51,327 bases of DNA from Syntrophomonadaceae bacterium (GTDB taxonomy: Bacteria; Bacillota; Syntrophomonadia; Syntrophomonadales; DTU052): positions 1-51,327 of the forward strand of contig JAAYEQ010000048.1 in NCBI GenBank assembly GCA_012728655.1. Direction: 5' to 3'. A program made the translations under genes and the position numbers. Under the pieces are notes generated by a model, which saw nothing but the letters and a program-made list of their open reading frames with translations, made no database searches and was not told the DNA's origin. Positions 34,807-42,881 of this stretch are shown in pieces. Positions within the stretch are counted from its first letter, which is position 1. Every line of letters starts with the position of its first letter.

Positions 34807-34865
34807 GGACGGTTTTTAACTGTCTTGCTGCAACGGGGCGGTTTAAAACCGTCCTGCTGTATCGG
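34807..34865 (+). repeat. Tandem imperfect repeat with two stem-loops in the spoVAD leader
   Basis: Two copies of about 30 bases (34807-34836 and 34837-34865) lie head to tail. Each has a GRCGGTTT...AACYGTC hairpin followed by YTGCTGYA and CGG. The base changes between copies keep each hairpin paired (G-C becomes G-U in copy one), which hints at selection for RNA structure. No T-run follows. Confidence 0.6.
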
Positions 34866-34894
34866 CGACCAATTATGGGAAAGGCTGAATCCAT

Positions 34895-35896
34895 ATGGCC
34901 GGCAAGAAGATTGGCATGCAGAGTATAGCCTTCAGCAGTCCCCCGCAGATCGCTTCCTGGGCTTCAATTGTCGGTCCCATGGAAGGCGAGGGCCCGTTCG
35001 GCAGTAAGTTCGACTGGGTGATGGAAGATTATTTTTTCGGTACGGGGTCCTATGAAGAAGCCGAGGGCAAGATGCTCAAAGAGGCCGTGCGGTTGGCCGC
35101 CCGCAAAGAGGGGCTGCAGGTAAAAGATATTGAAGTGGTATTGGCCGGAGATTTCCTGAACCAATCCCCGGCATCCAATTATGCGGGGCGCGAACTGTCG
35201 CTGCCGTTTCTTGGCATCTATGGAGCCTGCACCACGTTGGTCGAGGGCATGATACTGGCAGGGATGCTCATCGATGGTTCATTTTACGACCGCGTTGCGG
35301 TAGGTGCGGTAAGCCATTATCATACCGCCGAACGTCACTTCCGCCTGCCCGTCGAACTCGACGGGGGCAAGCTGGCCTCGGCGCAGTGGCCGGTAACCGG
35401 TGCCGGCGCGGTAATAGTGCAGCGCTTGGGAGACCGGCCTCGAATCACCGTGGCTACCATTGGCAGGGTGGTGGAAGGGGAGCTTTCGGGAGTCAGCGAC
35501 CTGGGAGCGGCCATAGCCTCGGCCGCTGCCGACACCGTAATAACTCATTTTAAAGACCTGGACCGAGGACCGGATTACTATGACCTGATTGTTACCGGGG
35601 ATCTGGGGAAGCTGGGCTCCGCTTTAATGGAGGAATTATGCCTGGCGGCCGGTTATTCCCTGGGGGAGAAGTACACCGACTGCGGGGTTGAAATCTATGC
35701 CCGCCAGCAGCAGAACATAATGGCGGGCGGCAGAGGATGTGGGAGCCTGGCGGCCATGACATGCGGGCCTTATCTGGGCAGCTTAACCGCAGGAAGGATA
35801 AGACGCCTTCTCCTGGTCGGCACCGGCGCCATGATGGTGGAGCAGGGTGCTTCCATCCCCGGAATTGCTCATGCGGTTGCCGTCGAAGCCGAATGA
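34895..35896 (+). CDS. spoVAD: Stage V sporulation protein AD
   Basis: SpoVAD is a thiolase-fold protein of the SpoVA channel that binds dipicolinic acid for uptake into the forespore. The 333-residue protein shows the family segments ASWASIVGPMEGEGPF, LAGDFLNQSPASNYAGRELSLPFLGIYGACTT, SHYHTAERHFR and the C-terminal LLLVGTGAMMV. The ribosome site AAAGGCTG is modest. A sigma-G promoter precedes it. The partners SpoVAC and SpoVAEb, usually adjacent, are not in the window. Confidence 0.96.
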   Translation: MAGKKIGMQSIAFSSPPQIASWASIVGPMEGEGPFGSKFDWVMEDYFFGTGSYEEAEGKMLKEAVRLAARKEGLQVKDIEVVLAGDFLNQSPASNYAGRELSLPFLGIYGACTTLVEGMILAGMLIDGSFYDRVAVGAVSHYHTAERHFRLPVELDGGKLASAQWPVTGAGAVIVQRLGDRPRITVATIGRVVEGELSGVSDLGAAIASAAADTVITHFKDLDRGPDYYDLIVTGDLGKLGSALMEELCLAAGYSLGEKYTDCGVEIYARQQQNIMAGGRGCGSLAAMTCGPYLGSLTAGRIRRLLLVGTGAMMVEQGASIPGIAHAVAVEAE

Positions 35897-36142
35897 TTTG
35901 CCCGCCCAAAGCTTGCCTGTCCGGCATCGGCCCCCGGAACCGAGCAAGGAAACCACGGTCCGGCACCGGGTCAAAATCCTTAACTCCGGCGTTCGGCAAG
36001 CGTTTGGCGGCTGACCGGGGTTCTATTCCCAGCCCATTGGTGGTCTCCGGCTTTGGGGCCGGATGAGGTACATATCGTTTCCCCGTTTTCCTTCCCGGAT
36101 GCTGAGTATATGGTTACACCTGAACCTGGAAAGGATGAAAGC

Positions 36143-36694
36143 TTGAAAAAGCGGGTAATTCTGGTTACCGACGGTGACGAAAACGCACAGGAGGCTGTTA
36201 TTCAGGCCTGTAAGACTTTGGGTCTTTACCCTTTGCTCAGTTCGGGAGGAAATCCCACCCCTTTGACCGGAGAAAGGTTGATCTGGGAGATCAAGCAGGC
36301 TCCATACGACCCGGTGGTGGTATTGCTGGATGACCGGGGGGAGGCAGGAAAGGGCAGGGGGGAAAGGGCTTTGGAGAAACTGCTGCTCGCCGACAGTCTT
36401 GATGTACTTGGGGTTATTGCCGTAGCCTCCAATACCGACCGGGCCCGGGGGATTGAGGTGGATGAGTCGGTGGACCGCCGCGGACGTGTTACCGACCGGC
36501 CGGTGGATAAGTATGGAGAACCGGAACCGCTCGGCCACCGCTATCTGGAAGGGGATACCGCTGAAATCCTGGCCCGTTTCCCCGAAGTCAGGGTTATAGG
36601 AGTGGGGGATTTGGGAAAGATGAAGGGTGGAGATGACCCGGCCCATGGAGCGATGATAACCACCAGGTGCCTGCAAGAGTTGATCGGCGATTGA
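36143..36694 (+). CDS. spoVAE: Stage V sporulation protein AE (SpoVAEa type)
   Basis: This 183-residue soluble protein has VILVTDGDENAQEAV, the GGNPTPLTGE motif, IKQAPYDPVVVLLDDRGEAGKG, VIAVASNTDRARG and VIGVGDLGKM, all typical of SpoVAEa of the spoVA operon. Its exact biochemical role is unknown. TTG at 36143 is preferred because GGAAAGGATG is well spaced and gives the family N-terminus (KKRVILVTDGDE); an ATG at 36110 in the same frame would add 11 unconserved residues. A 246-base gap from spoVAD contains no gene or clear promoter. Confidence 0.9.
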   Translation: MKKRVILVTDGDENAQEAVIQACKTLGLYPLLSSGGNPTPLTGERLIWEIKQAPYDPVVVLLDDRGEAGKGRGERALEKLLLADSLDVLGVIAVASNTDRARGIEVDESVDRRGRVTDRPVDKYGEPEPLGHRYLEGDTAEILARFPEVRVIGVGDLGKMKGGDDPAHGAMITTRCLQELIGD

Positions 36695-36752
36695 CGTTAA
36701 ATGGCGCTTGCTGCCGAGCCCGACCCTTTACGGCAAAGGAACAGGGTGAAAC

Positions 36753-37757
36753 ATGAGAGTTGGAATTCCCAGAGGGCTGTTCTTTTATCACTTCTACCCG
36801 CAGTGGAAAACGTTTTTTAACCGTCTGGACTGGGAGGTGACAACCTCTCCTCCCACCAACAAGAAGATGGCCGGGGGCGGGATACTGACGGCGGTGAGCG
36901 AGGCCTGTTTCCCGGTAAAGGTGCTCTACGGTCATGTCCTGGAGCTGGCGGGCAGGGGAGTTGATTACATCTTCATGCCCCGCCTGGTTAGCATTGAGCA
37001 GCGAAGTTATATCTGTCCCAAGTTTATGGGAATCCCCGATATGCTGAGGGCCCAGATCCCAGGGATACCGCCCCTGATCGACCTGTGCATCGATGTGAGC
37101 CGTAACGAAGGGAACCTTTATCGAGAGCTGGATCGCTGGGCCAAAAAGATGGGGCTGAGACCGGGAAGGGTCAGGAAGGCCTGGAATGATTCCACCCGTG
37201 CTACCTGCGAACTGGAGGCCATATGCCGCCGGGGCTATACTCTGGGGGAGGGTATAGCCATCTGGGAGGGCAAAACGGCAGTTGAACCGGGCCCCGGTGA
37301 TCTGACCGTCGGGGTGCTGGGACACTGCTATGCCCTGAATGACCCCTTGATCAGTCTGGGTTTGTTCGAACGTTTGCGGGAGATGGGAGCCGCCGTCGTT
37401 ACCAGCGAGATGCTCGATCCCCAGAAAATAGAAGCGGCTGCCGCCAGGCTGCCGAAAAGGGTCTTCTGGACGGTGGGACGGAAGATGGTGGGTACCGCGC
37501 TTATGCTCGATGAGGACCCGGAGGTCGACGGACTCATATATCTCACCTGCTTTGGCTGCGGACCGGATTCCATGATCGCCAGGATTATCGAACACCGTGT
37601 GAACAAACCCTTTATGTTGCTTACCGTTGATGAGCACAGCGGTGAAGCCGGTGTAGTAACCCGGCTGGAAGCATTCTGCGACATGCTGCGGAGAAAAAGG
37701 AGGCTTGAGCTTGCGCATAACCTTTCCCCATATGGGGAATTCCTATATAGCCATTAG
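36753..37757 (+). CDS. DUF2229 protein, acyl-CoA dehydratase activase-related
   Basis: This 334-residue protein has the DUF2229 signatures VGIPRGLFFYHFYPQWKTFF, SEACFPVKVLYGH and PRLVSIEQRSYICPKFMGIPD, with conserved cysteines that may bind an iron-sulfur cluster, and a C-terminal TCFGCGPDS...DEHSGEAGVVTRLEAF. This domain is found in the large proteins related to 2-hydroxyglutaryl-CoA dehydratase and its activator. The reaction is not known. It opens a three-gene run and overlaps the next gene by 47 bases. Confidence 0.85.
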   Translation: MRVGIPRGLFFYHFYPQWKTFFNRLDWEVTTSPPTNKKMAGGGILTAVSEACFPVKVLYGHVLELAGRGVDYIFMPRLVSIEQRSYICPKFMGIPDMLRAQIPGIPPLIDLCIDVSRNEGNLYRELDRWAKKMGLRPGRVRKAWNDSTRATCELEAICRRGYTLGEGIAIWEGKTAVEPGPGDLTVGVLGHCYALNDPLISLGLFERLREMGAAVVTSEMLDPQKIEAAAARLPKRVFWTVGRKMVGTALMLDEDPEVDGLIYLTCFGCGPDSMIARIIEHRVNKPFMLLTVDEHSGEAGVVTRLEAFCDMLRRKRRLELAHNLSPYGEFLYSH

Positions 37758-38868
37758 CTCGCTGTTGAAGGAACTGGGACTTGATGTGGTGGTTCCGCCG
37801 CCGTGCAGCAAGCGGACTCTGGAGCTGGGGACTCGTTATTCCCCCGAGTTTGTCTGCCTGCCGTTTAAGATCAACCTGGGAAACTACCTGGAAGCCATGG
37901 AGCGGGGAGCGGACGCTATTCTGATGGCAGGCGGCTGGGGGCCGTGCCGGTTTGGCTATTATGCCCAGGTGGAACGGGATATTCTCCGGGAACTGGGCCG
38001 GGAATTTAATATGGTGATAATCGAAGCCCCCGACTCGAGGCTGACCAGCCTGCTAAATCAGGTGCGCCGGATGGGAATCAAAACCTCCTGGTTTCAGGTT
38101 TGGTCGGCAATACGCCTGTCCTGGGAAAAACTGAAAGCGGTTGACCGATTGGAGGCGCTGCAGCACTACTGGTTGCCGCGGGTGACTGACAAAGGCCGTT
38201 GCGAAAAAATGATTGACGCCGGGCTGAAGGCGGTAGATGGATGCGACGACCTCCGACGGATGGCGGAGGTTGTCGACAGAGTGGAGCGGGATTTGTCCGG
38301 GTTGGAAAGGGATGTGGATAACGGCAGCCCGCTCCGGATAGGGTTGGTTGGTGAGATTTATACCCTTTTGGAGCCTTTTGCCAATTACTGCCTGGAACGT
38401 CAACTGGGCAGAATGGGGGTCGAAGTAGTAAGGGATGTAAACCTTACCCAGTGGGTAAATGACCATCTTTTTGGAGGGTTCCTGCCATCTGCTCCCAGCC
38501 TGCACGCGACCCTCTCGCTGGCCGAACCCTACCTGCAGTACTGGGTAGGCGGGCATGGACGGGAAACCGTGGCGAGCACCGTCGGTTATGCGCGCCGGGA
38601 ACTGGATGGGGCAATTCAAGTGGCTCCCCTGACCTGCATGCCGGAGATTGTTGCCCAATCGGTGTTGGAGAGGGTTCAGGAGGAAGAAGGGATTCCGATT
38701 ATGACCATGTATTTTGATGAGCATGCCGGAGAAGTTGGGATTATCACCCGGCTGGAGGCGTTCCTGGATATGATCAGATGGCGAAAAATGAAAACGGGAG
38801 ATACCGATGCAAAAAATTTATTTGGGAGTAGATGTAGGTTCTGTCAGCACGAATTTGGTGGCTCTTGA
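37711..38868 (+). CDS. Acyl-CoA dehydratase activase-related protein (HgdB-like)
   Basis: A 385-residue protein paralogous in pattern to its upstream neighbour: ITFPHMGNSYIAI, RYSPEFVCLPFKINLGNYLEA, GGWGPCRFGYYAQVE, LVGEIYTLLEPFANY, VAPLTCMPEIVAQSVL and FDEHAGEVGIITRLEAF. The conserved cysteines in VCLPFK, GPCRFG and LTCMPE are candidates for cluster ligands. TTG at 37711 is seven bases after AAGGAGG; TTG at 37705 is too close to it. A CRFCQ pair near the C-terminus lies in the 62-base overlap with the next gene. Function unknown beyond the family link to (R)-2-hydroxyacyl-CoA dehydratases. Confidence 0.85.
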   Translation: MRITFPHMGNSYIAISSLLKELGLDVVVPPPCSKRTLELGTRYSPEFVCLPFKINLGNYLEAMERGADAILMAGGWGPCRFGYYAQVERDILRELGREFNMVIIEAPDSRLTSLLNQVRRMGIKTSWFQVWSAIRLSWEKLKAVDRLEALQHYWLPRVTDKGRCEKMIDAGLKAVDGCDDLRRMAEVVDRVERDLSGLERDVDNGSPLRIGLVGEIYTLLEPFANYCLERQLGRMGVEVVRDVNLTQWVNDHLFGGFLPSAPSLHATLSLAEPYLQYWVGGHGRETVASTVGYARRELDGAIQVAPLTCMPEIVAQSVLERVQEEEGIPIMTMYFDEHAGEVGIITRLEAFLDMIRWRKMKTGDTDAKNLFGSRCRFCQHEFGGS

Positions 38869-39808
38869 TACCCGGCTGCAGGTTCTGGAGACGGTTTACC
38901 TCAGAACTATGGGACATCCGGTGAAGGCCACCCAGGAGGGTTTTCGGGAGTTGCAGTCCCGATTGCCGCAGTTCGAGGTGCTGGGAGTCGGGGCCACCGG
39001 CAGCGGTCGCAACCTGGTGGCGGCGATGTTGGGAGCCGACGAGGTCAAGAATGAAATCACCGCCCATGCGGTTGGGGCTGCTCATTTCCACCCCGAGGTT
39101 CGTACCGTCTTTGAGATCGGCGGACAGGATTCAAAGCTCATTCTGCTGCGGGATGGGGTGGTGATCGACTTCGCCATGAATACCGTATGCGCCGCCGGGA
39201 CCGGTTCATTTCTGGATCAGCAGGCCCTGCGCCTCGGTATACCGATTGAGGAGTTTGGCCACTGGGCGATCAGGGCTCGGCAGCCGGTACGGATTGCCGG
39301 TCGGTGCGGTGTTTTTGCCGAGTCCGATATGATCCACAAGCAGCAGATGGGGTACCCAACCGAGGAGATAATTGCGGGGCTGTGCGAAGCTCTGGCCCGC
39401 AACTACCTGAACAACCTGGGCAAAGGGAAGGAGATCCTGCCCCCGGTGGTATTCCAGGGAGGGGTGGCCGCCAATCTGGGCTTGAGGCGGGCTTTTGAGA
39501 AAATGCTCAATATGGAGATCATGGTCCCTGAGCACTACAATGTCATGGGAGCTATCGGAGCCGCGCTGCTGGCCGCCGAATCCATGAAAGATCGCCCATC
39601 CTCCTTCCGGGGTGCCGATTTCATTCTCGATGGCGAGTTTGAGACTCGGAGTTTGGAATGCAACGGGTGTCCCAACCAGTGCGAAGTGGTTTCAATTCAC
39701 CGCCAGGGACAGGTGCTGGCTTACTTCGGAGATCGCTGCCGCCGCTGGGATGCTTCATTGAAGAGCAGCAAGGTAGTCAGCCGGGAGTTAAAGAAAGCAG
39801 CCCGGTAG
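38807..39808 (+). CDS. BadF/BadG/BcrA/BcrD/HgdC-type activase ATPase
   Basis: This 333-residue actin-fold ATPase has YLGVDVGSVSTNLVALD (phosphate 1), GVGATGSGRNL, FEIGGQDSKLI (phosphate 2) and GGVAANLGLRRAFE. The two cysteines that hold the dimer-bridging 4Fe-4S cluster in HgdC are conserved, in NTVCAAGTGSF and GRCGVFAESD. A C-terminal extension holds CNGCPNQC and GDRC, perhaps a second metal site. Family members use ATP to inject a low-potential electron into a dehydratase. Together with the two preceding genes it forms a three-gene set, but the true catalytic partner is not evident. Confidence 0.9.
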   Translation: MQKIYLGVDVGSVSTNLVALDTRLQVLETVYLRTMGHPVKATQEGFRELQSRLPQFEVLGVGATGSGRNLVAAMLGADEVKNEITAHAVGAAHFHPEVRTVFEIGGQDSKLILLRDGVVIDFAMNTVCAAGTGSFLDQQALRLGIPIEEFGHWAIRARQPVRIAGRCGVFAESDMIHKQQMGYPTEEIIAGLCEALARNYLNNLGKGKEILPPVVFQGGVAANLGLRRAFEKMLNMEIMVPEHYNVMGAIGAALLAAESMKDRPSSFRGADFILDGEFETRSLECNGCPNQCEVVSIHRQGQVLAYFGDRCRRWDASLKSSKVVSRELKKAAR

Positions 39809-39917
39809 CCGGTTTACGAAACGCGGGAGCGCCTAAGCCGGCAGCATTGAGGGATGACGAAAGGTCCGGCTCTTTCAGACGGCGGCGGGCGGGTTGGCGA
39901 ATTGGTCACAAAATTTG

Positions 39918-39946
39918 TTGCCACCGCTAAGGTCTGATGCTAAAAT
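39918..39946 (+). promoter_or_regulatory. Sigma-A promoter of trpB
   Basis: TTGCCA at 39918-39923, 17 bases, TAAAAT at 39941-39946, with TGC directly upstream making an extended -10. Initiation near 39953 leaves a leader of about 32 bases. The trpB gene is therefore its own transcription unit. Confidence 0.75.
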
Positions 39947-39984
39947 AGAAAAGTCTAATAAAAATTTTAGCTGAGAGGAGATTA

Positions 39985-41346
39985 GTGGAGATGAGATCAG
40001 ATTCGCTTTCCAAGATCGTCCTGCCTGAGGAGAAGCTGCCGAAATTCTGGTATAACGTTCAGGCGGATATGCCCAACCTACCCGCACCCGCGCTGAATCC
40101 GGTTACCAAAAAGCCCTTGACTCCAGAGGATCTGTTGCCGATCTTCCCCATCGGGGTACTCGAGCAGGAAGCGTCGACTGAGCGCTACATCGAGATACCG
40201 CCGGAAGTGAGGGAGATTTACAAGCTCTGGAGGCCATCGCCTCTATACCGGGCTCGGCGTCTGGAAAAGGCCCTGGATACACCCTGCCGGATTTATTACA
40301 AGTATGAGGGTGTAAGTCCGGTTGGCAGCCACAAGTTGAACAGTGCCGTACCCCAGGTGTTTTACAACAAGATCGCCGGCAAGAAACGGCTGTCGACGGA
40401 AACCGGTGCCGGCCAGTGGGGAACCGCACTGGCTTTGGCCACCCAAATGTTCGGACTGGAATGTACCGTTTATATGGTCAAGGTAAGCTATGAGCAAAAA
40501 CCTTACCGGAGATCGATTATGGAGGTTTACGGCGCCGAGGTTATTGCCAGTCCCAGTAACCGTACCGAAGCCGGGCGCCGGGAGCTGGAGAGGAACCCCA
40601 ATTCCACCGGCAGCCTGGGAATGGCCATCAGCGAAGCGGTGGAGGATGCCTTAGGACGCGAAGACACCAATTATTCCCTGGGCAGCGTTCTGAATCACGT
40701 ATGCCTGCACCAAACGGTTATCGGGCAGGAGGCCAGGATGCAGTTGGAGATGGTTGATGAGTACCCGGATGTTATAATCGGCTGCTGCGGAGGCGGTACC
40801 AATTTTGCCGGGCTTGCGTTCCCCTTTGTTCCCGACAAACTCGCAGGAAAGAACATAAGGCTGATTGCGGTTGAACCGTCAGGTTGCCCAACCCTTACCC
40901 GCGGTAAGTTTGCCTATGATTACACCGATGTGGCCTGCCTGACACCGATAAGCCAGATGTATACCCTGGGGAGAAACTATGCGCCGCCTTCAATCCATGC
41001 CGGCGGCTTAAGATACCACGGGGACTCCCCTCTGGTAAGTCAGCTTTACCACGATGGCATAATTGAGGCGACCGCGGTCGACCAGCGTGCGGTATTCGAA
41101 GCGGCCGTTCTGTTTGCCCGCAATGAAGGAATTTTACCGGCACCGGAATCATCCCACGCCATCCGTACGGCTGTCGATGAGGCCCTCAAGTGCAAGGAGA
41201 GCGGTGAGAGCAAGTGCATCGTCTTCGGACTGAGCGGCCACGGTCACTTTGACCTCAGTGCCTACGATGAGTACCTGTCGGGTAGAATGGTGGATGTGGA
41301 GATCACGGATGAGATCATTGAAAAGAGCCTGTCGGAACTGCCCTAA
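39985..41346 (+). CDS. trpB: TrpB2-type tryptophan synthase beta chain
   Basis: This 453-residue PLP enzyme belongs to the TrpB2 branch (longer N-terminus than TrpB1). The PLP lysine is in VGSHKLNSA, the phosphate-binding loop in [10 protein letters not shown], and TETGAGQWG is the catalytic-glutamate region. TrpB2 enzymes join indole and serine (or phosphoserine) without a dedicated alpha subunit. No trpA or other trp genes are nearby, so indole salvage is plausible, by inference. GTG at 39985 and ATG at 39991 both fit GAGAGGAG upstream. A promoter and a terminator frame the gene, so it is monocistronic. Confidence 0.93.
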   Translation: MEMRSDSLSKIVLPEEKLPKFWYNVQADMPNLPAPALNPVTKKPLTPEDLLPIFPIGVLEQEASTERYIEIPPEVREIYKLWRPSPLYRARRLEKALDTPCRIYYKYEGVSPVGSHKLNSAVPQVFYNKIAGKKRLSTETGAGQWGTALALATQMFGLECTVYMVKVSYEQKPYRRSIMEVYGAEVIASPSNRTEAGRRELERNPNSTGSLGMAISEAVEDALGREDTNYSLGSVLNHVCLHQTVIGQEARMQLEMVDEYPDVIIGCCGGGTNFAGLAFPFVPDKLAGKNIRLIAVEPSGCPTLTRGKFAYDYTDVACLTPISQMYTLGRNYAPPSIHAGGLRYHGDSPLVSQLYHDGIIEATAVDQRAVFEAAVLFARNEGILPAPESSHAIRTAVDEALKCKESGESKCIVFGLSGHGHFDLSAYDEYLSGRMVDVEITDEIIEKSLSELP

Positions 41347-41386
41347 GATTGCATAAGGGCGACCGGGCAAGGTAACGAAAATAATG

Positions 41387-41422
41387 AGGAGAGAAGTTCG
41401 GTAATCGGCTTCTCTCCTTTTT
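41387..41422 (+). terminator. Rho-independent terminator of trpB
   Basis: A 10-bp perfect stem (AGGAGAGAAG, 41387-41396, with CTTCTCTCCT, 41409-41418) and a T-run to 41422 begin 40 bases after the stop codon. Confidence 0.92.
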
Positions 41423-41789
41423 GTATGTCGCGTAATACTGATCCGGACCAGACATAAATTTGAAAATCTGGTATCATTGGCATGCGGGACTGCAAATATC
41501 GCCGCTGTCATATTCGCCTTTTTCTTCCTGAGTTCGTTTTATAAGACCGAAACCGGTTCCGAATAGGATCGTCAACGGGCAACCATTGATATTGAAGTCC
41601 GCATAAGATCCTGAATTTAACGTGGGTTACTTTCCTGTTGTCAGCGGGCAACCATTAAATTGAAGCCGTCCCTCATCGCATTTCAGGACCTGGAAATGTC
41701 CCCGGTCGGAGGAGTAATAGGATCCGATCCCTGTTTATATAATAATGGTGTGACGGGGTCAAGTTGGGTCCGGGGGTGGGGGAATCGAA
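41423..41789 (+). other. Gene-free region between trpB and the patatin gene
   Basis: This 367-base stretch has no gene. It holds two copies of a 26-27-base repeat (listed separately) and an AT-rich TATATAATAAT at about 41735-41745 that may be a -10 for the patatin gene, with no good -35. Confidence 0.4.
41571..41665 (+). repeat. Two-copy 26-27-base direct repeat
   Basis: Copies at 41571-41597 and 41640-41665 share GTCA(A/G)CGGGCAACCATT and ATTGAAG, differing by two substitutions and one gap. The period is 69 bases. There is no third copy at the same spacing on either side. It could be a duplicated operator upstream of the patatin gene or a worn remnant of a larger array. Confidence 0.6.
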
Positions 41790-42755
41790 ATGATTAAGGT
41801 ACTCTCACTGGACGGCGGGGGAATAAGAGGGATCATCCCGGCCACGGTGCTGGCCGAAATCGAGAAACGCACCCGCAAACCGGTAGCGGAATTGTTCGAT
41901 CTGATCGCCGGCACTTCAACCGGCGGGCTTTTGGCATTGGGACTTACCAAACCGGGCCCGGGAGGCGGACCTGAATTTACGGCCGCGGACATGGTCAGGC
42001 TTTATGAGACCGGCGGTCCTGAGATTTTTTCACGTTCCTGCTGGTACCGGATTGCCTCCCTGGGGTTTCTGGCCGAAAGCAAGTACCCCTCTGAAGGGAT
42101 GCGAAAGGTGTACGCCCGCTATTTTGGAGATGCCCGTCTAAAGGAAGCCCTGTGTGATGTACTGGTTACCGCTTATGAGATTGAGCTCCGCACCCCGTTC
42201 TTTTTCCGCAGCCGCCGGGCCCGGGAAATGCCGGAGTACGACTTCGCTCTGCAGGATGTGGCCTTTGCTGTCACCGTAGCCCCTACTTACTTTTCCCCTT
42301 ATAAAATTGACATTGAAGACGGGTCCCGCTACTATGCTCTGATAGATGGCGGAGTGTACGCCAATAACCCCGGGATGTGCCTTTATGCCGAGGCCTGTAA
42401 AACCTTCCCCGGTGAGGATATTCTGATGCTTTCCCTGGGAACCGGGCAGCATGAAACGGTCTTTCCGTATAGGGAGGCAAAAAAATGGGGATTGGCCGGC
42501 TGGGCGCGACCGCTGTTGAACATAGTATTTGACGGGGTGAGCGATACCGTGGATTACCAGCTGCGCCTGCTGCTTCCAGAGTCAGCAAATGACGGTCCCC
42601 GCTATTACCGGTTACAGCCGCAGCTGAGACAGGCAAGTCAATTGGATGATGTCAGTCCGCAGAACATCAAAAGGCTGAAGATGATCGCCAGGAAGCTGAT
42701 CGAGGAGCACAGCACCTCACTCGACCGACTGTGCCGCCGATTGCTGCATCAATAA
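41790..42755 (+). CDS. Patatin-like phospholipase
   Basis: This 321-residue lipid acyl hydrolase has the oxyanion-hole motif DGGGIRG (residues 8-14), the nucleophile elbow GTSTG (Ser near 43) and the catalytic Asp in IDGGVYANNPG. These are the complete active-site elements of the patatin family, and no signal peptide is present. Substrate unknown. Some relatives (CapV) act as CBASS anti-phage effectors, but no nucleotide cyclase lies nearby, so a stand-alone lipid role is more likely. A poor ribosome site (GGGGGTGGGGGAA) precedes the ATG. Confidence 0.9.
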   Translation: MIKVLSLDGGGIRGIIPATVLAEIEKRTRKPVAELFDLIAGTSTGGLLALGLTKPGPGGGPEFTAADMVRLYETGGPEIFSRSCWYRIASLGFLAESKYPSEGMRKVYARYFGDARLKEALCDVLVTAYEIELRTPFFFRSRRAREMPEYDFALQDVAFAVTVAPTYFSPYKIDIEDGSRYYALIDGGVYANNPGMCLYAEACKTFPGEDILMLSLGTGQHETVFPYREAKKWGLAGWARPLLNIVFDGVSDTVDYQLRLLLPESANDGPRYYRLQPQLRQASQLDDVSPQNIKRLKMIARKLIEEHSTSLDRLCRRLLHQ

Positions 42756-42784
42756 AAAGCCTACGGTTTTCGCAGCGGCACAAT

Positions 42785-42814
42785 TTGACACTGATTTTAG
42801 GTGAATGTTAAAAT
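42785..42814 (+). promoter_or_regulatory. Sigma-A promoter of lysA
   Basis: A perfect TTGACA at 42785-42790, 18 bases, TAAAAT at 42809-42814, with TGT directly upstream completing an extended -10. Initiation is expected near 42821, just ahead of the hairpin at 42831. Confidence 0.8.
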
Positions 42815-42830
42815 AACCCCGTGATTTTTG

Positions 42831-42864
42831 ACGGCTATTGGCAGTAACAATAGCCGTTTGTTTT
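42831..42864 (+). terminator. Terminator-like hairpin in the lysA leader
   Basis: A 10-bp perfect stem (ACGGCTATTG, 42831-42840, with CAATAGCCGT, 42848-42857) is followed by TTTGTTTT. It lies between the lysA promoter and its ribosome site, about ten bases after predicted initiation. It may end patatin transcription, but lysA transcripts from the promoter at 42785 must also pass it, so it could be an attenuator. Confidence 0.7.
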
Positions 42865-42881
42865 GGGGGTTGGAGTAATAA

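Noticed and set aside
41790-42755. CBASS or other anti-phage system around the patatin gene
   Set aside because: No cyclic-nucleotide synthase, ubiquitin-like or other defence gene lies next to it.
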